From the NCBI GenBank assembly GCA_020634435.1, contig JACKBS010000012.1, forward strand, positions 186,001 through 250,000: a stretch of DNA of 64,000 bases, in the 5' to 3' direction. The position numbers were made by a program, and so were the translations under genes. Below, one piece after another: positions 17,453-28,005 of this stretch; within the stretch, counting starts at the first letter, position 1; the number at the start of each line of letters is the position of its first letter. The stretch is from Ardenticatenaceae bacterium (lineage in GTDB: Bacteria; Chloroflexota; Anaerolineae; Promineifilales; Promineifilaceae). Under the pieces are notes generated by a model. The model was given only the letters and a program-made list of their open reading frames with translations. It did not search any database and was not told where the DNA came from.

Positions 17453-20400
17453 TCAATTCCGTATAACGATTGGCAAATATTGGAATCTATTAATGACAAT
17501 ATCTGCCTGGGCTTCATTATTCCCCGTTTGCAGTTCGGTGGCGCTTGTGTTAAGCGAAACGCGCGGTGACAGCGTCGTAAAAAATGGCGCACCGGGTTTG
17601 ATGCTCACCGTCACTACTAGGGGTTGGCCCATCGTTTCCGCCGGGATATCGCCAACAGCCCAGGTTAATGGCGTCAGGGACGTCGGGGGGATGTTGGCCG
17701 AAACAAAGCTCAGATGGGCAGGCAGGGTTAAAGTCAACACGCCGTCGGCCACGTCAATATTGCTTTGGTTCCCGTATAAAACAGTTAAAGGTAGCGAATC
17801 ACCCGGCACCCCGTAATGAGCCGCTGCATCGAGATTTACCCAGGTATCTGGATAAGCCGAACCCAGTGAAACATCATCAATGGCAGCCTGGGTAAGCAAA
17901 TCGCCAGGCTGCTGCTCAAACTGGAAGGTGACGGTGACTGTCTGCCCTTGCCAGGCAGACATATCGATCCAGCTTTGCGACCAGGCGGCCGTGTTGTGAG
18001 GCACTGGCAGTGTACTGGTCACGGTGCCATTGCTAATTTGCAGCTGGAGCCCTGAGCTGTCGCCGGGGAGATTTCTAAATTGGCGGGCCATAAACGCCAG
18101 CGTAGGGTTGGCCATGCCGACCGGAATGGTCAAGGTCTGGCTCACACTGCTGGCGCTGGCCCCTGTGGCCGAGGCATTTGATTGGTAATAAACCCCCTCC
18201 AAAAAACCGGCTGACCACATCAGGTGCACGGTATCTTGCCCATCGACGGCGACGGCCGGGGTGTTATGTGGATACTCTGGATTGAGCAGGGTGGTCGTCT
18301 GCCAGCCACCCCCGTTGGTCCATTGCCGGTAGTAAATACCGCTGTTAGCCGTGCTACGATCCAGGTTAATTAAATGAAGCTCGTCGCGGCTGTCTAGGGC
18401 CACATCGAAAATTTCCCCATGCGCGTTGGGCAGCTGCATGGGCGTAGACCAGCTCCCATTTGGCGGGAGAAAGGCGTGATGAATACTGTTGTTGGTGTGC
18501 CAGAAAACGTGAACTGTGTTGTTTGACGACACCATTAACCCGCTGGGTCTGGGGACAAAATAATCGATGTCGGCAAATAACGATTCTGGTGCCGTCCAGT
18601 TGCCGTCTGGGTAGCGAATGATGTGATAGATGGGGAAACGATGGAAGGAAGAAAGGAGATCGACCGACCACACAAAGTGAAGACGGTCGTCTGGTCCCAG
18701 GGCCATGGCGGCGCTGCCTAACCCGGTGGAGGCCACAATTTGATAGTGCCAGCTTCCCGTCAGTGACTTTTCTAGATACCCAAAACCTGAATTGTACTGG
18801 ACAAGCGCATGGATGGTGCCCACTTTATCTATCACCACGTCAGTTACTGTGGCGTTGGCGACAGTCATGAGTTTTGTGGCTGCCGACCACACACCCGAGG
18901 CTGACCGCGTTTTATAATAGAGATCGCCAGTGCCTGTGGACCAGAGTACGTGAAGCGTTTTGTTGGCGTCCAGGGCGCCAACGGGTGTGGTGGCAGAAAA
19001 GTCCGACCAAAGCAGTATTGGTGCCACCCACTGCCCGTCCACCGTACGGAAAGAGTAGTAGCTTTTTTCTGCTTCGTTAATCAGAGACCCGTCCCACAGC
19101 ATGTGCAGATTACCGCTTTTGTCCGGAATTAAATGGATGTTGGCCCTGTCCGCCCAGGGGAATGGTTCAGAATCTCCCAGGCAGGGCGCGGTGCAGCTGC
19201 TGCCGAAGGTGACACCATAACTGCCGGAGTGACGCAGCGGAGCGGACACGGCGGGGGAGCCCGTTATGGCCCACCCGGTGAGCGAGGGGGCGCTCTCAAA
19301 CGTGCCGTTCTGTATGATGTTATCCGTGGGCGGTAAATACAAGGTATCTAGCGATTGATGGTTTAACGCTGTCGAAACAGTGGCGGCATAGCCGGTTTGG
19401 GCAGCCGTGAGCGTATGGCTGCCGTTGGCAATAAGCCAGGCTTCATATTCACCGCCCCCATCGGTAACGGCCGATGCCCATGGCATGGGATTGACAGTTA
19501 CGGCGACGCCTTCAAGCGGCGTTTGACGATTGTCAGTTACGGTACCGGCAAGATACCAGGTATAAAATTTAGTAGACGCATCAGGCGAAAGCGGCCACGC
19601 TTCATAGTTGTAAACGTAATCATAGGCGCGCACCTGAAATTGGGCCGAGGTTCCGGCCGTCGCGGGAAATTCCTGTGAGGTACTGGTTGTCTGGGGAAGC
19701 CAGTTGACCCAGCTCACTGAATTGCCCAGGCGATACTGTACATCGTAGGCCCGGAGGCCTGACTTACCAAAATCTGTCCCCGCCCATTGGACCTGAAATT
19801 CATTAACAGGCGAATATTCTGGCAGCCAGTAAATGGCCGAATCTGGTTTTTGGCCATCGGTTGCCTGAAGATAAGGGTTCCAGTCCAGTAAACTGTTGTA
19901 ATCTATGAAGGACCACCCGCCGCTGTGCCTATTCGCTTTCAGCAGAAACGAATTTGTCCAATACCAATTCCCCTGAGATTGAATAAAAGAGACCTCTGTA
20001 AAACCGATGTATTCGCTTTCCGGCGACCAGCTGTTGGCCCATGCGTCAGTTTGACCTGATGGATTATGCAGCAGGTGCGGATTTGAGCCATCGCTGTTTA
20101 CCAGCCATAAATCTTGCCAGCCATCTCCGTCACCATCGGCATCAAAGGCAATCTGCTGCCCGTTGGGGGACCAGATGGGGTGGAGGCTGTACGGTTGGCT
20201 TGACACTTGGGTCAGTCCCGTGCCGTCAAGCTTGACGGTATATATCCGGTATCCCCCTGTGCGTCGAGAGGTAAAGGCTATCTTTGTTCCATCCGGTGAC
20301 CAGGAGGGAAAAGCATCAAAGTCTGGATGATTGGTAACCCGGGTTTGCCCGGAGCCATCGGCGTTCATCACATAGACTTCTGCCTGACCATCGCGATACG

Positions 20401-20896
20401 TTTCGAAGGCAATTTTAGAGCCATCTGGTGACCACCGGGGATAGACGTCATCCTTTGTATTGTGGGTTAGCTGAACCAGACCAGACCCGTCCGTATTCAT
20501 TACAAAAATTTCATAATCGCCATCTCGATTAGAAGAAAAGACAATACGGGTGCTGCCCCGGTTCAGGCTGGGCTGGATATCTTGCCCCAGATGATTGGTC
20601 AAGCGGATCGGGTTGGAACTATCGTTCGCCGCATAATATATTTCCCAGTTTTGATGCCTGAAGGTTTGATACACGATGCTGCTCCAAGGCTCCAGCCACA
20701 GCTGTGGTTGGAGTTTATCTTCTTCTGAGGTCGGGGCCTTTAGGGTCGAATAAGCAGCGGTTGGCAGCGTATTTAACCGATCTGGCAGTTGCTCTTTTTG
20801 TTCAGGGTTGGCTTTGGCCGGAAGACCGGTGGCTAGAGCGGTCCCCAGGATTAAAAAAGCTGCCAGCAGAAGCTTGAGATATGGTTTGGGCGTCAT
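17453..20896 (-). CDS. Secreted PD40/TolB-like beta-propeller protein with DUF11-like C-terminus
   Basis: A 1147-aa exported protein; the ATG at 20896 has GGAGGG eight bases upstream and is followed by a signal peptide (MTPKPYLKLLLAAFLILG to AKA). Residues about 60-330 are PD40/WD40-like blades (SRDGDYEIFVMNTDGSGLVQ-type repeats, WSPDGSKIAF). Then come a fibronectin-like region, a carboxypeptidase-regulatory-like domain (AGTVTDNRQTPLEGVAVTV), a second propeller-like section with HxLW repeats, a jelly-roll-like segment and a DUF11/CARDB-like domain. The C-terminus ends FQYLPIVIRN. Function is probably surface binding or sensing; no catalytic motif is seen. It reads towards the CSLREA gene. Confidence 0.85.
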   Translation of the reverse strand: MTPKPYLKLLLAAFLILGTALATGLPAKANPEQKEQLPDRLNTLPTAAYSTLKAPTSEEDKLQPQLWLEPWSSIVYQTFRHQNWEIYYAANDSSNPIRLTNHLGQDIQPSLNRGSTRIVFSSNRDGDYEIFVMNTDGSGLVQLTHNTKDDVYPRWSPDGSKIAFETYRDGQAEVYVMNADGSGQTRVTNHPDFDAFPSWSPDGTKIAFTSRRTGGYRIYTVKLDGTGLTQVSSQPYSLHPIWSPNGQQIAFDADGDGDGWQDLWLVNSDGSNPHLLHNPSGQTDAWANSWSPESEYIGFTEVSFIQSQGNWYWTNSFLLKANRHSGGWSFIDYNSLLDWNPYLQATDGQKPDSAIYWLPEYSPVNEFQVQWAGTDFGKSGLRAYDVQYRLGNSVSWVNWLPQTTSTSQEFPATAGTSAQFQVRAYDYVYNYEAWPLSPDASTKFYTWYLAGTVTDNRQTPLEGVAVTVNPMPWASAVTDGGGEYEAWLIANGSHTLTAAQTGYAATVSTALNHQSLDTLYLPPTDNIIQNGTFESAPSLTGWAITGSPAVSAPLRHSGSYGVTFGSSCTAPCLGDSEPFPWADRANIHLIPDKSGNLHMLWDGSLINEAEKSYYSFRTVDGQWVAPILLWSDFSATTPVGALDANKTLHVLWSTGTGDLYYKTRSASGVWSAATKLMTVANATVTDVVIDKVGTIHALVQYNSGFGYLEKSLTGSWHYQIVASTGLGSAAMALGPDDRLHFVWSVDLLSSFHRFPIYHIIRYPDGNWTAPESLFADIDYFVPRPSGLMVSSNNTVHVFWHTNNSIHHAFLPPNGSWSTPMQLPNAHGEIFDVALDSRDELHLINLDRSTANSGIYYRQWTNGGGWQTTTLLNPEYPHNTPAVAVDGQDTVHLMWSAGFLEGVYYQSNASATGASASSVSQTLTIPVGMANPTLAFMARQFRNLPGDSSGLQLQISNGTVTSTLPVPHNTAAWSQSWIDMSAWQGQTVTVTFQFEQQPGDLLTQAAIDDVSLGSAYPDTWVNLDAAAHYGVPGDSLPLTVLYGNQSNIDVADGVLTLTLPAHLSFVSANIPPTSLTPLTWAVGDIPAETMGQPLVVTVSIKPGAPFFTTLSPRVSLNTSATELQTGNNEAQADIVINRFQYLPIVIRN

Positions 20897-21845
20897 GGAT
20901 TTCCCTCCGGAATATTTGATGATCGGTCCTAACAGCACACACATACAAACTAGATATAAAAATACCTAAAGGCATAAGGTGGCAAACGCAAGGATGACGA
21001 TAGGGGTTTAAGGGAACATCTGCCAGTGTGGAAAAGCATGAATTTGGTATGAAGTTTGTGAATGAACAGCGCTGTCGTCTTGAGGGTGGCAAGGGGAAGC
21101 AAGACTTTCCCCGATGGCCAGCTTCTTGGGTGAGTGTCGGGGGTAGTGAGCCGGTTTGCGGCGTATCAAGCCAGGTAGGGTAGGGTGGGGGATAGGCAGA
21201 CGTGGCAAAACGGCCGTTTCCCAACCGCACACAGCCGCTCCTCCAATTCGCTTGGGTAGCCCAATTCACCATCACCTAGCTGCCTTCGCATAGTGCTGGT
21301 TCTTTCGCCGCAGTTAGTGAGCCGGAGATACCAACTTCTGTACGACCGTTTACCGGCTAACCATCCCTACAAAGGGGGGACACTGCTTAGCGGGACGTCA
21401 GCAGATACAAAAAGTGAACTCAAGTTTAAGTTTGCCGCACAACAAAAGCCTCATTGAAGAAAGCGCAGATGCAAAACAGCCTGTCCAGATGGGTAGGGGA
21501 GTCGGGAATCACAAACGGCCGTTTAACCATTCACCCACCGAGGAAGTGACGCTTTGGGTCAGGGAGCGGACGCTTCGCCGCTTTTGGTCCTGCGGGAAGG
21601 TGGCGGCCTGGCTTCAGCAGCAATTCCTTTTAGGACACGTTAGAGAAACTGAGGGTGGGTAGGCAAAGGGCGGGTGCTGAGCCGGGAGAAGTGGGGGCGC
21701 TGCGCGCGATCTAGATAATGGATAAAGGCGGTTGCCGATGGCCCCACAAAAGGCCGGTGCCCTATGAGTGGCCGCCTACGCCCAACGGCCGTCCTAGCCG
21801 TTGGGCGTAGGGGTGTCTTACCCGGTAGTGGGTAACGATAGTGAC
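20897..21845. other. Gene-free stretch
   Basis: No convincing gene. ACGGCCGT occurs near 21212, 21517 and 21785. The last lies inside a perfect hairpin (21775-21811) listed separately. The promoter of the propeller gene should lie near 20900-21000. Confidence 0.55.
21775..21811 (-). terminator. Perfect 15-bp hairpin downstream of the TULIP/PKD gene
   Basis: The arms CCTACGCCCAACGGC (21775-21789) and GCCGTTGGGCGTAGG (21797-21811) pair perfectly around a 7-base loop, 35 bp after the stop of the minus-strand gene. No T-run follows, so it may block RNases or pause transcription rather than act as a classic terminator. Confidence 0.6.
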
Positions 21846-24800
21846 TTAATCCACGGCAGGTGGCGCGTCGTTAACAGGTTGGCAGAAACAAATCTCCACG
21901 ATGGAGGATTCATTGTCACCACCGCTAACGATAAAGCCAGTCAGGCCAGGCTGGGTCAGCGTCACCGTTTTCATCTCATTGTAGACCAGTATGGGCAGCT
22001 GCTGCACGGCCGTTTCGCCCACCAGCACCGTGAAGTTCAACACCCGCCCCGCGTAGTTGTTCACGGTGACCGATACCTCATCTACTGCGGCTGGCAGGTC
22101 AAAGCGGACGCCTTTAGGCGCAAAGGCCAGCTTTTGCTGCCCGGCCGGGTCGCCAATAAACGACGTCCACACCCGGTCCAGCGGCGTTACCCGCAGCGGG
22201 CCAACCTCAAACGGATCGCTCGTTTGCAGCTGCTCCGGCAGGCCGGTGAAATCGACGCATACCTCACGGCAGGTCGGTTCTTCCGGTTTGGGCAGGCAGG
22301 TGGGCTGGATCTGGCACAGATGGACCCTGTCCCAATACAGCGTGTTGGCACCACCGTGTCGGTCTACCCCACCCAGGAAGAGCGTGATTTGTTTGGCCCG
22401 GGCGGTGGTGCGCCCAGCCAGCGGCTGCCAGACGGTGTTGGCGGGCGCTTCCACCCAGACTACTGTAGCCGCCGTCGGATCGGTGCCGCCGGTGGGGTCG
22501 ATGCCCAGCCGTGCCTGGCCACCGACTTGGCCCGGCAGATGATACCGGCCGCTCAGCTCGTAATCCCACCCCGGATTGGCACATATCTGCTGCAAAATGC
22601 CAGCCTGCATGGCGCCGCGGAAGTCGATGCGCTGGGCGCGCTGGCCATCCCTGACGACAAACTCATCGGGGCGGAACTGCGCGTCACGCGGCATGTCCAG
22701 TGCCTTGGGGTCCAGAGTGGGGAAGGCGACGGCATACGGCAGCCATTCGTTGGCCACAATCGCCTCACGCCGCTCACCACCGCCGGGCAGGATGTGGAAG
22801 CCATCCTCCAGGTGCGGATTGCCCACGGCCACGGCCCGCACAATCATGGTGGCTTCGCCAACACCACCGTCGTCATCGGTGACGCGGAGACGTACCTGGT
22901 AAGTGCCGCACCGCTCGTACACGTGGCACGCTTCCACTTGACCACGACCCATGGGTGGTTTGTGTTCTTCTGTAACGATGCCGCTACCGTCCTGGCAGTC
23001 GCCAAAGTACCAGGTGGCCGTATGGCTGTCACACCAGCCAGGGTCGGTGAAGGTGCCGCGCAAAATGATGGGCTGGCCCACCAGGACACACAGCTGTTCT
23101 GGCAGCTCTACGGTCGGCGGCACGTTTTCCACAATGACGGTCATGGTGGCTTCACCAATCCCGCCATCATCGTCTTCAATGGTCAGCCGGACGGTGTAGA
23201 CACCATTGTCGCAGTAGGCGTGTTTGGCGCGAGCCGTGCCCCTGGCTTCGGGTTCCAGGTTGGTTTCGTTGATAACGGCCGTTTGGGGCTTGTTGTTGTC
23301 GCCGAAATCAAAGCGGCCAGTATGGGTATCCAGCCATTCTGGATCAGTAAAGGAGCCGACAATCTCAAACTCCTCACCCTCTTTCACCGTGATGGTCGGC
23401 CCCAGGGTGACCGTTGGCGGCACGTTGGCCAGCCGCACGGCGGCAAAGTGGCGGGTGGTGGCCCCGCCGGGTTGGTTCACCTGCACCCGCAGCTTGGCAA
23501 TGTAAAGTCCGCTGTCGCCGTAGCGATGAGACAACGAACGCAGCGTGCTGCTGGTGCCGTCGCCCGTCAGCCAGAAAGGCGCGCTTTCGGCCAGGGCGGC
23601 CCCGCCGTTGAGCAGCACTGGCTGACTTGCCAGCTGCACGTACGGGCCGTGGGACCGAGCAAAGTCAATGGTTGTCAGGGCAAAGGTGCTGGTGACCACC
23701 ATCGAACCACGCACCCGAATGCCGTTGTGAAAGATGTCAATTGGGTCGTGGAAGCGGGCGTTAATCTCACCGATGTTTTCCAGCAGGTTGGGCCAGGCGC
23801 CAATACCCGTCACCTGGTTGCTGATAGCATCGCGGAATAGGCCGCCGCCCAGGTTGCTGGCAATTGTTTCGGCGACCAGCACCACCACAATGGCGATGAT
23901 GACGCCGATAAAGCCGCCGGTGAGGAAACCCACCAGGATGGCCAGCAGCCAGCCCAGGAAGGAGAGATCTACATTGACGTCCGGGTCTCCTAACAGGAAC
24001 GGTTCAATCGTCTGCCCGCCATCGTCGCCGTCTTTCCAGCGCAGGCCAAAGTCGGCGCGGAAGCTGGCACCCACGTCGATACTGCCCAGAATGGCGTCCA
24101 CAATCGTGACGCTGCCGGTCACCCGAATGGCCCCATCCACCAGGGTGATGTTCAAGGAGTTGAGGTCTACTTTACGGCCGTCCGTGTCTTTGGGGTCGAG
24201 GCGTACTGGGAAGCCATCGGGGAACTTGTCGGCCAGCTGGGCGTTGAAGGCCGCCTTGAGGAGTTCGCCGTCGATAATGGTCGCGAAGTCGGCATCGTTG
24301 GGCACAAAGTTGGCCAGCGCATTGGCATTGGCCCCACCACCGCCATTCAGGGCAATGGCCAGCACTTCGGCCAGTACCTTAGCGGTTACGTCATCGACAT
24401 CAAAGTCGCTATCTTCAGTCTCCGGTTGCCACAGCATGAGGAATTGGCGTGCCTCTAGTTCCTGGCGTACCAGGGTGGCAATTTGCGCTTCGATTTGCGC
24501 TACGGTGGGATAGTCCACGTCTACGTCGGGCATGGCCTGTACCATGGGGGTGGCTGCCAGCGCAAAGCCAGTTTTAATGGCGTCTTCCAGACGGGGAATG
24601 GTGGGGTCGAAGGTGCGAGCCAGATCGACCAGGGCCGCGTTGGCCGTATAGTTGATCCCTTCGCTGCCCGCCGCAGGCATCACGTTGACCGGTTCGACCG
24701 AGGCGGTGTGAAAGGTCACCCCGATATGCCCTGGCGTCTGGCTATAGGCGGCTGTGATTTGCATGGTGCCGTCAACGGCCATGGGAGAAGCCAGACCAAA

Positions 24801-25487
24801 ACCGCTGAAGCTGCCTGTGATCTCATAAAACCGGATCTGGCACGGCACGTTGAGCTGCACCTGAGCCGGGGTGGGATGGGCAACCGTAATCTGCCGGGCG
24901 GGGTTGCTCTCATCGTCGAAAAACTGGATGGAAGCTTTCATGCTAAACGGCGGCAGGTTGACAGGAATGTCTTCGATGAGGTGGGGGAAGGTGGCGCCGT
25001 TGTTGCGGAACAGCTGGTGTACATATTCCTGAACGGCCGTATCCAGTATCGGCGCAATGGGATCGCCGCTGGTTAGCGTGGCGCTAATCGCGCCCGCTGG
25101 CAGGCCGGTAAACAGCAGCGCCAGGTTACGGGTGGTATCGGGGTTACCGATGGGCATCGCTACATGAATGTCGGCGGTTAAGTCGAAGAAGGTCGCCGAC
25201 TCAACCGGCGGATTGGCAATCTCTAGATGAATAATGGTGCCCAGCGTCAGGTCCACGCCGTTAATGGCTGGATTCAGTGCCAGCTGGGCCTCTTCCTGCA
25301 GTACTTGTACGGTACCATCCTGTAGCTGGTACGGACCAACGGGCGTGCCCGCTGGCAGCTCCAAATACTCTGGGATGACGCCGGGGCCGCTGCCATCGCC
25401 GCCGGATTTCCACGCCTGGCGCAGAATATCCAGCAGGATGGCCTCTTTAACTTCGGCAACAACTTGAAAACCTTGAGTGTTAATCAT
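21846..25487 (-). CDS. Large TULIP-like/PKD-repeat protein without signal peptide
   Basis: A 1213-aa protein; ATG 25487 (MINTQGFQVVAEVKEAILLD) has TGGAGGA upstream and is preferred over 25538. The first 500 residues have the amphipathic beta-rich pattern of lipid-binding TULIP/P47-type proteins (an inference from pattern, not a firm match). One strongly hydrophobic glycine-rich segment sits near 512-545 (WLLAILVGFLTGGFIGVIIA). Two PKD-like domains follow at about 695-885 (SFTDPEWLDTHTGRFDFGD, TFTDPGWCDSHTATWYFGD), then a jelly-roll-like module with LGIDPTGGTDP near 995 and a Cys-rich end. No signal peptide is seen, odd for PKD domains, so non-classical export or injection is possible. It is downstream of a 207-aa gene in one operon. 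Confidence 0.7.
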   Translation of the reverse strand: MINTQGFQVVAEVKEAILLDILRQAWKSGGDGSGPGVIPEYLELPAGTPVGPYQLQDGTVQVLQEEAQLALNPAINGVDLTLGTIIHLEIANPPVESATFFDLTADIHVAMPIGNPDTTRNLALLFTGLPAGAISATLTSGDPIAPILDTAVQEYVHQLFRNNGATFPHLIEDIPVNLPPFSMKASIQFFDDESNPARQITVAHPTPAQVQLNVPCQIRFYEITGSFSGFGLASPMAVDGTMQITAAYSQTPGHIGVTFHTASVEPVNVMPAAGSEGINYTANAALVDLARTFDPTIPRLEDAIKTGFALAATPMVQAMPDVDVDYPTVAQIEAQIATLVRQELEARQFLMLWQPETEDSDFDVDDVTAKVLAEVLAIALNGGGGANANALANFVPNDADFATIIDGELLKAAFNAQLADKFPDGFPVRLDPKDTDGRKVDLNSLNITLVDGAIRVTGSVTIVDAILGSIDVGASFRADFGLRWKDGDDGGQTIEPFLLGDPDVNVDLSFLGWLLAILVGFLTGGFIGVIIAIVVVLVAETIASNLGGGLFRDAISNQVTGIGAWPNLLENIGEINARFHDPIDIFHNGIRVRGSMVVTSTFALTTIDFARSHGPYVQLASQPVLLNGGAALAESAPFWLTGDGTSSTLRSLSHRYGDSGLYIAKLRVQVNQPGGATTRHFAAVRLANVPPTVTLGPTITVKEGEEFEIVGSFTDPEWLDTHTGRFDFGDNNKPQTAVINETNLEPEARGTARAKHAYCDNGVYTVRLTIEDDDGGIGEATMTVIVENVPPTVELPEQLCVLVGQPIILRGTFTDPGWCDSHTATWYFGDCQDGSGIVTEEHKPPMGRGQVEACHVYERCGTYQVRLRVTDDDGGVGEATMIVRAVAVGNPHLEDGFHILPGGGERREAIVANEWLPYAVAFPTLDPKALDMPRDAQFRPDEFVVRDGQRAQRIDFRGAMQAGILQQICANPGWDYELSGRYHLPGQVGGQARLGIDPTGGTDPTAATVVWVEAPANTVWQPLAGRTTARAKQITLFLGGVDRHGGANTLYWDRVHLCQIQPTCLPKPEEPTCREVCVDFTGLPEQLQTSDPFEVGPLRVTPLDRVWTSFIGDPAGQQKLAFAPKGVRFDLPAAVDEVSVTVNNYAGRVLNFTVLVGETAVQQLPILVYNEMKTVTLTQPGLTGFIVSGGDNESSIVEICFCQPVNDAPPAVD

Positions 25488-25590
25488 GGGATCCTCCAGG
25501 ACAACTTTTTCCTTGTACAAATCGAGTGAGTTAATCAATACAAATTAGTGAAGCGGTGTCGGGCTGGCGTATGATCGACCGGGCAGCGGT

Positions 25591-26214
25591 TCAGGCAGTG
25601 CCTGCTTTACGTCGGGACCGGGGCTGCAAAGTGAAGGTCACTTCAGTGATGGGCAGCTTCTGTTCCCCGGCCAAAATCCGGTCAAAAACTTCCTCAGAGG
25701 CAAAGCGAGGCGACTGCAGATTCTGGCGGCGCCACTCCACCAGCAGGGGAATGATGGGGTGCAGGTCAGCATAGTCAGCCAGCGGGTCGCGCAAGGGCTG
25801 CTGGCCAGGCACACCGATAGGGCGACTTTCGGCCGCATCCAGCAGTGCGGTCCGCTGTTTCCGCTCGACATTCTGGCCCTTCTGGCCCTTTTGTGTTGCC
25901 TCAGTCGGCAGCAGTTCGGCCAGCACCCGGCGTAGGATACGGCCGTCGGCAGGGTCGAAGGTTTGCCCCGCTGTTTGGAAAAGCTCAGCTTGTAGCTGCT
26001 CAAAGGCGGCACCGCCGGCTTCGCCAAAGCGGGCCCGGTATTCAATGGTTCGGGCAGCTTCTGGAGCGACTTCGTACCCCATCCGGGCCATTGCCAGCAG
26101 CGGGTTAGCGGCGGCGGCCAACAGCAGGGATGGCTGGTCGGCTGCGTCCTTTAACAGGCGGGGCATCAGGCGCTGCAGCTCCGGTAAAGAATTGATCTGG
26201 GTAGGCTGTTTCAT
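25591..26214 (-). CDS. Hypothetical protein, partner of the TULIP/PKD gene
   Basis: A 207-aa soluble protein starting at ATG 26214 with a strong TTTAGGAGG site. The N-terminal third is helical and Ala/Leu-rich, including AANPLLAMARMGYEVAPEA, a pattern seen at the start of several short bacterial proteins and leader-like regions; I do not recognise the whole family. The C-terminal part ends in VTFTLQPRSRRKAG. It is 103 bp upstream of the large gene, on the same strand, and probably co-transcribed. A role as chaperone or export partner for the large protein would fit but is only a guess. Confidence 0.6.
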   Translation of the reverse strand: MKQPTQINSLPELQRLMPRLLKDAADQPSLLLAAAANPLLAMARMGYEVAPEAARTIEYRARFGEAGGAAFEQLQAELFQTAGQTFDPADGRILRRVLAELLPTEATQKGQKGQNVERKQRTALLDAAESRPIGVPGQQPLRDPLADYADLHPIIPLLVEWRRQNLQSPRFASEEVFDRILAGEQKLPITEVTFTLQPRSRRKAGTA

Positions 26215-26532
26215 CGTAACCTCCTAAATGGTTAAAGGGATGGATGGCAAATCCAGCAAGGGCATGGGCTGAGGACGCAAGGAGTGCCGCTTTGCCGGGT
26301 TGCTGCTAGTAGGATGAACGAAGGCTAGATTCAAATTCCGGGATTTAGGGGAATGAAAGAAGCGTAAAAAGTTGTCTGTCTAGAAAGTAGAGGGCAAGAG
26401 GGGACAGGCAGCATTTTGAGATGGGGTAGCGGGCTTTTGGCTAGGATATTGTACGTGGATACAGAGTGCTAGGGGATGGCCACCGCAGAGCAAGTGGCGT
26501 ACAGCTTAAGCGCAGGAGATGGTGGGGACCTT
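26215..26532. other. Gene-free stretch between the 207-aa gene and the deacetylase gene
   Basis: No gene. It should contain the promoter of the two-gene minus-strand operon; no strong -35/-10 pair was recognised. Confidence 0.5.
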
Positions 26533-27435
26533 TTAGCCCAGAAATGCCTTGAGCGCAATCCGCACCGTTTGGAACTGGATATCGACGGTTTCGTGAATGT
26601 CTATCCCATACCCACCAGCCATGGTCACAGCCACGGGAACGTTGGCCTGGCGGCAGCGGGTGAACACCAGCTGATCGCGTGCGCCAATGCCCGTCTTGGT
26701 CAGAGAGAGCCGTCCCAGGCGATCCCGCTCATACACGTCGGCCCCGGCCAGGTAGACAACCAATTCTGGCCTTGACCGGGCCAGGGCGCTTTCTAGCCCG
26801 ATGCGCAGTGCAGCCAGATAATCTTCATCGCCCGTTTTATCCGGCAGCCCAATGTCCAGATCGCTGGGAATTTTGCGATAGGGGAAGTTTTTATCGGCAT
26901 GGATGGAGAAGGTAAAAATAGACGGGTCGCCGGTGGCGATTTCGGCCGTGCCATTGCCTTGATGAACATCACAGTCCACCACCAATGCCCGGTGAATACG
27001 CCCTTCGGCCTGCATCACGCGCAAGGCCACCATGATGTCGTTAAACACACAAAAGCCTTGCCCTTCCGCCCGGCAGGCGTGATGGGTACCACCCCCAAGG
27101 GAAACAGCAATGCCTTCCTGTAAAGCCATACGGCAAACGGCCGTTGTGGCGCCTACCGAACAGCGCACCCGTTCGACCAGCTCTGGCGACCAGGGCAGGC
27201 CGATGCGGCGGATTTCTTCACGGGAAAGACGGCCATTGAGCACCCGATCCACGTAATCTGGCGCGTGCGCTTTGTGCAAGTGGGGGATGGTGGTCGGTGA
27301 CGGACGATGGATATCGATGCCCATCAGGCCACTTTCGGCCGTCATACGCTGGCGCAGAAGGTTGTATTTTTCTACCGGAAAGCGGTGCCCGGTGGGCAAA
27401 GGCAAGGTGATGTGGTCATAGGTAAATACTTTCAA
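26533..27435 (-). CDS. Histone-deacetylase-family metal hydrolase
   Basis: A 300-aa arginase/deacetylase-fold enzyme, full length for the bacterial group (AcuC/HdaH-like). Zinc-site and catalytic motifs are visible: GGGTHHACRAEGQGFCVFND (paired His), VVDCDVHQGNGTAE (Asp-x-His) and AGADVYERDRLG; the glycine loop is VTMAGGYG. These enzymes remove acyl groups from lysines, polyamines or small amides; the substrate cannot be read from the sequence. The start is TTG at 27435, with GAGGAGA five bases upstream and the family opening FTYDHITLPLPTGHRFP directly after it. It stands alone. Confidence 0.93.
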   Translation of the reverse strand: MKVFTYDHITLPLPTGHRFPVEKYNLLRQRMTAESGLMGIDIHRPSPTTIPHLHKAHAPDYVDRVLNGRLSREEIRRIGLPWSPELVERVRCSVGATTAVCRMALQEGIAVSLGGGTHHACRAEGQGFCVFNDIMVALRVMQAEGRIHRALVVDCDVHQGNGTAEIATGDPSIFTFSIHADKNFPYRKIPSDLDIGLPDKTGDEDYLAALRIGLESALARSRPELVVYLAGADVYERDRLGRLSLTKTGIGARDQLVFTRCRQANVPVAVTMAGGYGIDIHETVDIQFQTVRIALKAFLG

Positions 27436-28005
27436 GGTCTCCTCTATTCGCTGCGGGAAACGGCCGTTATCTGGGTTTAACTACTATGCGGCCGTATCAC
27501 AGACGGTTGCATTGGCTGCGTCCGTGAAGACGTTTGACCGGGTACGACAGGAGTCTTGGCCTATCTTATTATGGTACCCAACTGGACAGACACGTGAAGC
27601 TGTCCAGCCATGGAGCCATTTATTTGATGAAGTTGCGGTGCCACAGCTCCCTATTGAGCGGCACACAGAGCGGCTCCAGCCCAATCTGTTTTTAGGGCTG
27701 TGCTGGGGCAGGCGTCAAAGCCAACTGGCTGCTTCCTCCAGCGGCTAAGCTCCAGAACGGTATGGTAGCGTGGTTGCCCGATTTGGCAAAAGGCTGGGGA
27801 CGAGGTTTCTAGCCGCTGGCCGCATTTTGCGAGCTTAAGATGGGGCCGGACCTGATGTCTTTTTTCTAAAATGCCGTTCTGCTACTTAATGGCGAACACG
27901 CTTCGTTCGGTTTTCCACCTGAATATCTGCTTATCCAGCCGCCCTTTGATACAATCCCTTACCAGTCGCTAAAGCCATTAGGCACTTGATGAGGAGGGGT
28001 TTGTT
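27436..28005. other. Gene-free stretch
   Basis: Short frames on both strands lack ribosome-binding sites and family resemblance. One ACGGCCGT palindrome lies near 27460. The region ends with GAGGAGGGG, the ribosome-binding site of the next gene. Confidence 0.5.

Noticed and set aside
21801..23840. A 679-codon plus-strand open frame opposite the TULIP/PKD gene
   Set aside because: It mirrors the GC-rich codon pattern of the minus-strand gene, which has a clear ribosome-binding site and domains; the plus frame has no family features.
27484..27748. Two overlapping frames after the deacetylase gene
   Set aside because: They overlap on opposite strands, lack start signals and resemble nothing known.
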